This document shows, piece after piece, positions 58,591-64,000 of a stretch of 64,000 bases of DNA; the first letter of the stretch is position 1, and every line of letters begins with the position of its first letter. A model generated the notes under the pieces. The model worked only from the letters and a program-made list of their open reading frames with translations. It made no database searches and was not told where the DNA came from. A program made the translations under genes and the position numbers. The DNA comes from Methanobacteriota archaeon (GTDB lineage: Archaea > Thermoplasmatota > Poseidoniia > Poseidoniales > Thalassarchaeaceae), in contig JAERST010000013.1 of assembly GCA_016845365.1 (NCBI GenBank), forward strand, positions 62,001 to 126,000, read 5' to 3'.

Positions 58591-59235
58591 TCAGGCCCAC
58601 TCTGCCGGGTCAAAATCCGTGCCGAATCCACCGGTTTCATCGGTGTCAATTGAATGTGGTTCCGGCTTACTACGAGCCGGCTGACCCCCTCCTTGTCGGG
58701 CTTTCTTTGCTTTCTTGGCAGCCCAGTCGTCGACCGGCCCTGGCTTTCCAATGCCTTGACCGTAGCCGAACTTGATTTGGTGGATGAGTTCGAGTTTGGT
58801 CAGCCATACCCCTCTCATGGTCTGCATAAATTCGTTCTGAGTCAGGCCGTCGAACCAAATCGGGCGAGAGAGGTTGAATGCTTGCAGAGGGCCGGGTAAT
58901 TCCTCCTTTGGCTTGCCAACGTGAAGGACCCAATCTAGGTCGGCGCGAGTCAATTGAATTCGAGTCATGTGCAACCATTCCTCCCACGCGCCGGGGTCTT
59001 CTTTGCCGTGTTCTCGCATCTCATTTTGTTGGCCTTCGTCGACTCTCGTTATCGAGTAGATGAGGACTAGATTGCGGTTCTTCGGAATGACGACGTTGAA
59101 CACGTGACCTTGTTTTGTTGGAGGGTATTTGACGTGAAGGTGGAGCAAGGCTTGGGCGTCCTGAACTTCCCTTGCTTCCAACTTCTCGCTGGATAGCCAA
59201 GCCTTGACGGCGCTCGCCGCAGCCTTTCCGTCCAT
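58591..59235 (-). CDS. Conserved hypothetical, DUF2299-like
   Basis: A 214-residue soluble protein. The arrangement of a long strand HLHVKYPPTKQGHVFNVVIP, then LVLIYSITRVDE, a helix with AWEEWLHMTRIQLTRADLDW and the FDGLTQNEFMQTMRGVWLTKLELI region resembles DUF2299 archaeal proteins, a small alpha/beta family of unknown function with similarity to type III secretion chaperone-like folds. The last 50 residues are low-complexity and likely disordered (AAKKAKKARQGGGQ). It follows the acyltransferase gene by 21 bases on the same strand. Confidence 0.65.
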   Translation of the reverse strand: MDGKAAASAVKAWLSSEKLEAREVQDAQALLHLHVKYPPTKQGHVFNVVIPKNRNLVLIYSITRVDEGQQNEMREHGKEDPGAWEEWLHMTRIQLTRADLDWVLHVGKPKEELPGPLQAFNLSRPIWFDGLTQNEFMQTMRGVWLTKLELIHQIKFGYGQGIGKPGPVDDWAAKKAKKARQGGGQPARSKPEPHSIDTDETGGFGTDFDPAEWA

Positions 59236-59256
59236 GATGGCTGGCTGCTGCAGGTC

Positions 59257-60747
59257 CTATTTGAGAGCGCCGAGGCGCGAGGTGATTGAATCCAGCAACT
59301 CGTCGAGCCTCGCCCCGTCCTCTGTGCGGCTCAGGTTTGCCCGTCTTGAGGCCGTGCGGGAATCGGACCAAAGGTCGAGTCCTCGGATGCAAATCCAAGC
59401 CTCGATGTAGAAGCTCAGAACCAGGAGAATGAATGTCCAGAGGGAGGTGATTGTGAGGCTTGGGCCGGCGATGAGGAGGGTGCCGATTAGGGCGATAGGC
59501 GGCCAGAAAAAGACTGGTGAAAACATCGCGGCTAGCATGAAGTAACTGGTTCGCGAATCAAGTCCTTCATCGCTGCCTTCGGCCATGAATTTTGCAAGGC
59601 CCCATTGAGGCCCGGACGAAAGGAGCGTAATTGGCAAAGAGGCAAGCATCAAGAGCATCCCGAAGAGGCCGGCAAGATGTTCGCTTGGCGATTTGCGAGC
59701 GAGGCGGTTGTTCGGTGCGAGGCTTGTCGCGTAGAGGTCGTTCTTGTGAAGAATCTCAGCCGCTTCCTTGGCTTCTTCGATCATCGAATTATTCGCATCT
59801 GAACCGATGGATTCGCGGACGTGGCGAGCCGCGTGAACCTCATCGGCTAGATTCTTCAGGGGGGAGTCCGCTTTGTTTGCGCCGAGGTGGGCTATCAATT
59901 TCCACGCGCGGTAGGTTTCCCAATCGGGCGCATCTGGAGTTAGCGGGGAAAGCGCCTCAAAGATGCGCGTGCGCATTTCTATTGTGTCATCGTGCGAGGG
60001 TTCGACCCATTCGCCATCGACGAGTTTGGCTCGGTCCTCGGGAGAATGAGTTTCAGGGATTGGGATTGGCTCGCCGAACTCGACGTAATGATCTGTTCTC
60101 AACCAATGATGAGTTCGCCAATGCAAGCCGACCGGCTGAACTACTGGGGCGGACAGCCCCTTCTCGGCGGCGATTGAGGCCGCGGCAAGGGCCGAACGCG
60201 AGGAGCCGGTTCGAAGGGCGTGAAGGCGCGAATCTTGGTGTGATTTTCCTTCTGGCATTACTACTGCTGAGTTGCCAGCGGCGAGGCAAGAAGCGACGGT
60301 TAGCATGCCTCGGTCGTTGATGTAGCGGGCGAATTCTGCATCGGTGATGCCCGCTTCAATTTCAGCGCGGCGCAGTACTGGCTGGCTACCGAAGCGCCGC
60401 GCCCACCAACCGATTACCGGCCTTGTCATCAAATCGTGTCGGCCGAGCGAGATGACTCTCTTCTTCTGCACTCGCGTGATTACCATAGGGTCAACCAAGC
60501 CATTGATGTGCGTGGCGACGTAGATTACACCACCCTGAGCCTCGGGCAATGGATCGGCTTCCCACTTACGGAAAATCGCTTGATTCCCTAATTCGAACAT
60601 GATGTCGAGTGCGCTCTGTGCCCAGCGTTTCCCGGGGTGCTTTCCAGTGTGGTCGTACGGCACCCGCTCGAGCTTGTCGCGCTTCAGTCGAGTCGCGCTC
60701 TGCGACAACTCCGGGAGAATCTCCGGCGCGTTTTCCTGCTCGGCCAC
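59257..60747 (-). CDS. PlsC-family acyltransferase with C-terminal membrane segments
   Basis: A 496-residue protein with a glycerolipid acyltransferase domain near residues 45-230. The catalytic His and Asp are in ATHINGLVDPM (HxxxxD motif) and the phosphate-contact motif is PEGKSHQ. About 350-450 there are three hydrophobic segments (LAGLFGMLLMLASLPITLL, FMLAAMFSPVFFWPPIALIGTLLI, LTITSLWTFILLVLSFYIEAW). Archaeal lipids are ether-linked, so an ester-forming acyltransferase is unexpected biochemically, though such genes are known in Marine Group II. The start is GTG 60747. Confidence 0.88.
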   Translation of the reverse strand: MAEQENAPEILPELSQSATRLKRDKLERVPYDHTGKHPGKRWAQSALDIMFELGNQAIFRKWEADPLPEAQGGVIYVATHINGLVDPMVITRVQKKRVISLGRHDLMTRPVIGWWARRFGSQPVLRRAEIEAGITDAEFARYINDRGMLTVASCLAAGNSAVVMPEGKSHQDSRLHALRTGSSRSALAAASIAAEKGLSAPVVQPVGLHWRTHHWLRTDHYVEFGEPIPIPETHSPEDRAKLVDGEWVEPSHDDTIEMRTRIFEALSPLTPDAPDWETYRAWKLIAHLGANKADSPLKNLADEVHAARHVRESIGSDANNSMIEEAKEAAEILHKNDLYATSLAPNNRLARKSPSEHLAGLFGMLLMLASLPITLLSSGPQWGLAKFMAEGSDEGLDSRTSYFMLAAMFSPVFFWPPIALIGTLLIAGPSLTITSLWTFILLVLSFYIEAWICIRGLDLWSDSRTASRRANLSRTEDGARLDELLDSITSRLGALK

Positions 60748-60786
60748 GCCGGTGCGAATCAGGCTTAGGTTGAGAAATCACCGATT

Positions 60787-61206
60787 CTATTCGATGGCTG
60801 CTGCTATGTCTTCGGCGAGGGCTCCTGCCGTGGAATGGTCGATCTCCCCGTAGGGCCAGACGAAGGAGTGTGTCGAGTCCGCATACCGCGGAATGATGTG
60901 GATATGCACATGAGCGATGGACATCCCGGCCTCGCGCCCATTGTTCTGAATCAGATTGTATGCGGTCGCACCTGTGGCTTGCAAGATTGCTCGGCAAACT
61001 TTCGGTAGGGCTGCTCCGAGGGCTGCTGCCGATTCTGTGCTGAGTTGGTCCATCGAGGGAGCCGGTTCTTTCGGAATCAGAAGGGTGTGGCCGCTGGTTA
61101 GCGGTTGAATATCGAGGAAAGCGATTACTTGCTCGTCCTCGTAGACCTTGTGGCAGGGAATTTCGCCCTGGATAATTCGTGTGAAAATGGATGGCTCTTC
61201 GCTCAT
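60787..61206 (-). CDS. HIT-family nucleotide hydrolase
   Basis: A 139-residue HIT protein (Hint/Fhit-like). The triad motif HVHIHIIPR is complete and the second half has FLDIQPLTSGHTLLIPK, the substrate-binding core. Members hydrolyse nucleoside phosphoramidates or Ap3A/Ap4A. GGTGG lies five bases before ATG 61206, nine bases after the upstream flavoprotein stop. It may share the message with the flavoprotein. Confidence 0.93.
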   Translation of the reverse strand: MSEEPSIFTRIIQGEIPCHKVYEDEQVIAFLDIQPLTSGHTLLIPKEPAPSMDQLSTESAAALGAALPKVCRAILQATGATAYNLIQNNGREAGMSIAHVHIHIIPRYADSTHSFVWPYGEIDHSTAGALAEDIAAAIE

Positions 61207-61215
61207 CCTACCACC

Positions 61216-62646
61216 TTAGGAGTTGGCGATTTGCTCGGCCAGTGCAATCATGCCCTCGACTTGCAGCGCCGTTGCGAGTTCTGTGTTCATGACCTTCGAT
61301 GAATCCGTGAGTTTGATTCCTGCTGATTTTAGGTCGGCGAGCGAGGCTGCTGCTGCCTTGAGGCTGGCTTCGTCTCGCGAGCCGTTGGTGCACGAGGCCA
61401 TTATCGAGGAGAGGGTTGCTGCTGTTTGGCCGACCGAGGCGCCTTCGTCTGAGCGCAGCGCCTCGACCCTTGCTTGTCCGGCTTCAGTGGCTTGTTCGAC
61501 GTGGCTTGAGCCACCGAATGAGGCATTTGCTGCCCACTCGCCGGCGTGGGCGCCGGCTGCTGCTCCGCCGACTAAATCGTCGAGGAGTAGGTTGCCAGAG
61601 AGTAGGCCTGCGCCGTGCATGCCATTGTTCGCTGAACGGCCGGCCGCGTAGAGCCCCGTTGCCCACTTGCTGCCGTCACCGATTGTGACGCGGCCGTGTT
61701 CGTCGACCGGCGCTCCCCCGGTCGTTGCCGCGATGCTCGAAGAGATTGGAACTACATCGCGGGAGATGTCAAAACCAGTTCGATCCTTGATTTGGGAGCG
61801 TGTGTTGGCGAACCAAGCATTTGCGTCAGAATCGAGGTTTCGAAGGTCGAGAATACAATCGTCTTCACCGACTTCAGATGGGTCCACATCTTCGCCGCTG
61901 GACTTGCGAACTCTTCCACCAGCGCCCAAAACATCGAGGCTGATATTGAGGTCTGTGCCTCGAACTGTCAGAGGATGAGATGGTGTGCTCGCCATGCCGC
62001 TAAGGGCGATTCCTGCCGAGGCTGCAAGAGCCGCCCCGAGGCCTGCTCCATTAGCTGCGCCCGACCAAATTCCTTGGTGGCCATCGGTCGCCAGAACGAC
62101 TGCCTTGGCTTGGATTCCAATTACTTCGCCAGTCGATTGGTCGTATGCGGTCAGGCCTCGAATTTGATTGCCGTCCATAACCAAGGACATCGCTTGAAGG
62201 TCAGCGCGGCGGATCACGCCGCGCTTCATCGCCTGCTCCTCGAGGAGTCTGGTGATGTTACGGCCAGTCGCATCGCCGCAGCCGGTGAGGCGAGGCATGC
62301 TGTGTCCAGCGGCCTCGGCTGCATGTGGCAGACCGCCGCTGCGGCGGCGCAGGACGAGGCCCCAGCGCTCGAGTTGAGCGAGGACTGCAACGCCTTCGCC
62401 GCAAACTCGTGCGGCGGCCACCTTGTTCGTTGAATCGCCGCCCGCAGCAATCGTATCGTCGCGGTGGGCTGCTGAACTGACTTCATCGATGGAAGCGGCG
62501 AGGCCAGAAAGGTCTGAATTCGCGCTTCCTGCGCCGATTCCGCCGGATTCAAGGATAACGGGAGTGGTTCCGGAATCGGCGGCAGCGATAGCAGCGCGGA
62601 GAGCGGCAGGGCCGGAGCCGATGATGACCAAGTCCCAGGATTCCAT
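61216..62646 (-). CDS. FAD-dependent oxidoreductase, succinate dehydrogenase flavoprotein-like
   Basis: A 476-residue FAD protein of the fumarate reductase/succinate dehydrogenase/L-aspartate oxidase superfamily. The FAD dinucleotide-binding site DLVIIGSGPAALRAAIAA is at the N-terminus, and GLYAAGRSANNGMHGAGLLSGN LLLDDLVGGAAAG near the C-terminus corresponds to the family's second FAD-contact region. The middle contains CGDATGRNITRLLEEQA. There are no SdhB, C or D genes nearby, so it is probably a stand-alone oxidoreductase. ATG 62646 is chosen because the FAD motif starts five residues in; an open frame extends to TTG 62811 through a tandem repeat. Confidence 0.85.
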   Translation of the reverse strand: MESWDLVIIGSGPAALRAAIAAADSGTTPVILESGGIGAGSANSDLSGLAASIDEVSSAAHRDDTIAAGGDSTNKVAAARVCGEGVAVLAQLERWGLVLRRRSGGLPHAAEAAGHSMPRLTGCGDATGRNITRLLEEQAMKRGVIRRADLQAMSLVMDGNQIRGLTAYDQSTGEVIGIQAKAVVLATDGHQGIWSGAANGAGLGAALAASAGIALSGMASTPSHPLTVRGTDLNISLDVLGAGGRVRKSSGEDVDPSEVGEDDCILDLRNLDSDANAWFANTRSQIKDRTGFDISRDVVPISSSIAATTGGAPVDEHGRVTIGDGSKWATGLYAAGRSANNGMHGAGLLSGNLLLDDLVGGAAAGAHAGEWAANASFGGSSHVEQATEAGQARVEALRSDEGASVGQTAATLSSIMASCTNGSRDEASLKAAAASLADLKSAGIKLTDSSKVMNTELATALQVEGMIALAEQIANS

Positions 62647-62714
62647 GGTTCTCGGCCCGAGCGAGCCGCGCTGCCGACATGAAGATGACGCTCGGGACTT
62701 CGTCCCGATGAAAG

Positions 62715-62762
62715 GAGTTCGAACGGTTGTTTCAGCGCGAGTTTGAACGGTTGTTTCAGCGC
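62715..62762. repeat. Two-copy 24-base tandem repeat
   Basis: Units 62715-62738 and 62739-62762 differ at one base. They lie in the spacer upstream of the flavoprotein start and within its open upstream frame, where they would encode the eight-residue repeat AETTV(Q/R)T(R/P). If the real start is ATG 62646 they are untranslated and may be regulator binding sites; if the frame begins at TTG 62811 they form a short repeat in the N-terminus. Confidence 0.6.
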
Positions 62763-62807
62763 CCGATTTTTCTTCGGCTGGCGCCCTATTTGTCTGCGGC
62801 CAATGAC

Positions 62808-63971
62808 TCAATCTGCTAGAGCCAGTGCGATGCGTCGCACCTCATCAGCAGCCTCGGCCATGCGATGCCCCATGCTTTCTGCCTGAACTCCCGAGGACAG
62901 GGTCGTGCGCACCACAATCGATTCCAGAGTCTCTCCAACCTCGTCGCGCAAAGTAACCTGAACCGGGTGCGGTCCAGACAAAGAATCGGGCCACGCAAGC
63001 CCTATCCAGAGCACGATTGAATCGGCGAGAAGGCGGCCAAATGATTCCGTCAGAGCCCCCCGTCCACCATCGACTGGGGTCGCCGAACGGGGTTGGGACG
63101 AGGCCTTTGCCATCACCCTCAGAGTTTGAACCTCGGGCTCCCCAGAAGCGGCGAGGATGTCCACCTCGATGGCTTGGTGCCTTCCCGAATGATTGTGAAT
63201 CATGACGAATAAATCGCCCTGCCCTTGTCCACATCTGGGCGGCAGGTCGAGGTCGAGCCGCCACGGCACCTCGGTCAAACTCGGATCGCCTCGAATGACC
63301 GAATCCTGCAGCCGGTCTGTCAAGCGGAATAGTCCCGGCTGCCAAGCCCGCGTATGGGCCAGCAATCTGCTGAGCGTTGTCATATTGAAGCGGGAGTGCT
63401 CAGCGATTAGCCCATCGATTGCCGAGACCTTGAACACCCTTCGAGTCTCGCTGAGCAGACCATTCTCATCGAGCAAACCAAGATGCTCAAGATGCAATGC
63501 CTGCAACAAATGCTCAACAGCAGACTCAGGGGTCTGGTCGCTGCGCACATCATTCTTCAGCGACTTAATCCAGATATCCCAGTGGCTTGCAGTCTCAGGG
63601 TCAAGATGAGCAACCAAGAGGTCGCTAAGAACGCGGTCGAGCGCACTATCGTGAAGCGTTGGCGCGTGTAAGGACAGCAAAGGGAACGAATTCGAGCGCA
63701 TCGGTATCGATTCCTCCAACCGCAAGGTGTTCAATGCTGCAATGACCCCCAAAACCAGACATACTCCAAGCACAATCGAACTCAGGGTAGAGCCGGCCTC
63801 CAAATTCCACAAGGAAGCCAATCCGGCCGTCGCCAGCGCCGCACAAGACAACCTGACGCGCTCGCGAATCCGCCGCTCATCCAAAGAATTCAGAATCCGC
63901 TCAACGCCCGGATAAGCATTCATTGAGCGGAAACCAACAGCGCGCAATCGCAGCCTATCCCTCGCAGACAT
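62808..63971 (-). CDS. Hypothetical two-helix membrane protein; start may lie outside window
   Basis: A protein of up to 387 residues. Two membrane helices lie at about 42-78 (LSCAALATAGLASLW and LSSIVLGVCLVLGVIAAL), and the rest is cytosolic or extracellular with helical segments (AVEHLLQALHLEHLGLLDE) and a beta-rich C-terminal third (FVMIHNHSGRHQAIEVDILAAS). The frame remains open up to the right edge, so the start could be upstream of 64000; ATG 63971 or 63923 is the best inside choice. Its stop overlaps a TTG at the head of the flavoprotein frame. Family unknown. Confidence 0.6.
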   Translation of the reverse strand: MSARDRLRLRAVGFRSMNAYPGVERILNSLDERRIRERVRLSCAALATAGLASLWNLEAGSTLSSIVLGVCLVLGVIAALNTLRLEESIPMRSNSFPLLSLHAPTLHDSALDRVLSDLLVAHLDPETASHWDIWIKSLKNDVRSDQTPESAVEHLLQALHLEHLGLLDENGLLSETRRVFKVSAIDGLIAEHSRFNMTTLSRLLAHTRAWQPGLFRLTDRLQDSVIRGDPSLTEVPWRLDLDLPPRCGQGQGDLFVMIHNHSGRHQAIEVDILAASGEPEVQTLRVMAKASSQPRSATPVDGGRGALTESFGRLLADSIVLWIGLAWPDSLSGPHPVQVTLRDEVGETLESIVVRTTLSSGVQAESMGHRMAEAADEVRRIALALAD

Positions 63972-64000
63972 GCGCGCAAAAGCGGCGGCAAAAAGCGCCG

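Noticed and set aside
61216..62646. Subunit of a succinate dehydrogenase complex
   Set aside because: No iron-sulfur or membrane-anchor subunit genes are next to it; similarity is at superfamily level only.

Overview
The window looks like a chromosomal segment of a planktonic euryarchaeon, most likely Marine Group II (Candidatus Poseidoniia, Thermoplasmatota) or a close relative. Archaeal markers seen directly are transcription factor B, both DNA topoisomerase VI subunits as an overlapping pair, the eL18-uL13-uS9-RpoN cluster, a PAC2-type proteasome chaperone, TATA boxes placed for leaderless transcripts, and very long Asp-rich secreted proteins with C-terminal membrane anchors. Beside these sit several genes of bacterial type: NAD+-dependent DNA ligase, PanD, NADP isocitrate dehydrogenase, RlmH and a FadN-type beta-oxidation enzyme. 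This mixture is typical of the group. The lineage call is inference from gene content. I saw no rRNA, CRISPR array or insertion sequence.

Layout. 1-2.8 kb: end of a pentapeptide-repeat gene, a hotdog thioesterase, tRNA-Arg(GCG), a small protein and a PKD lipoprotein. 2.8-7.9 kb: nucleic-acid enzymes (DEDDh exonuclease, Fe-S PD-(D/E)XK nuclease, LigA) around a PAC2 protein. 7.9-10 kb: a hairpin-rich spacer with tRNA-Pro(GGG) and extra copies of its 3' end, then the ribosomal/RNA polymerase operon. 10.1-18.1 kb: one 2655-residue surface protein with calcium-type Asp repeats and a blue-copper domain. 18.3-23.1 kb: small metabolic and RNA-modification genes. 23.3-26.6 kb: an 1126-residue PIN-domain protein. 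26.7-34.9 kb: a seven-gene fatty-acid oxidation operon. 35-39 kb: DUF899, DEAD helicase, isocitrate dehydrogenase, OsmC. 39.2-42.9 kb: B12-dependent ribonucleotide reductase. 42.9-48 kb: HEAT-like protein, TFB, a domain-rearranged aconitase-family enzyme and an FMN protein. 48.2-53.2 kb: topoisomerase VI, a membrane protein and a winged-helix regulator. 53.3-58.4 kb: a 1698-residue surface protein with a probable beta-propeller interrupted by a VWA domain. 58.6-64 kb: a hypothetical protein, PlsC-like acyltransferase, HIT protein, flavoprotein, and a membrane protein running into the window edge.

How the genes fit together. Thiolase, HAD/enoyl-CoA hydratase, acyl-CoA dehydrogenase, alpha/beta hydrolase, acyl-CoA-binding protein, DUF4442 and an NMO-type flavoprotein form a tightly packed unit. 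It is preceded by a TATA box and repeated CGGTGCAAT elements, and suggests complete beta-oxidation of fatty acids, feeding a TCA cycle represented by isocitrate dehydrogenase and the aconitase-like enzyme. The PduO-type adenosyltransferase would supply the cofactor for the B12-dependent reductase. First genes of several units have a TATA box about 27-29 bases before the start codon (leaderless), whereas genes inside operons mostly have GAGGTGA or GGAGG ribosome-binding sites or four-base ATGA overlaps.

The strongest candidates for something undescribed are the propeller/VWA surface protein, the giant calcium-stalk/cupredoxin protein with a cytosolic DUF4129-like tail, the large PIN protein, and the tRNA-Pro 3'-end repeats inside a palindrome cluster.
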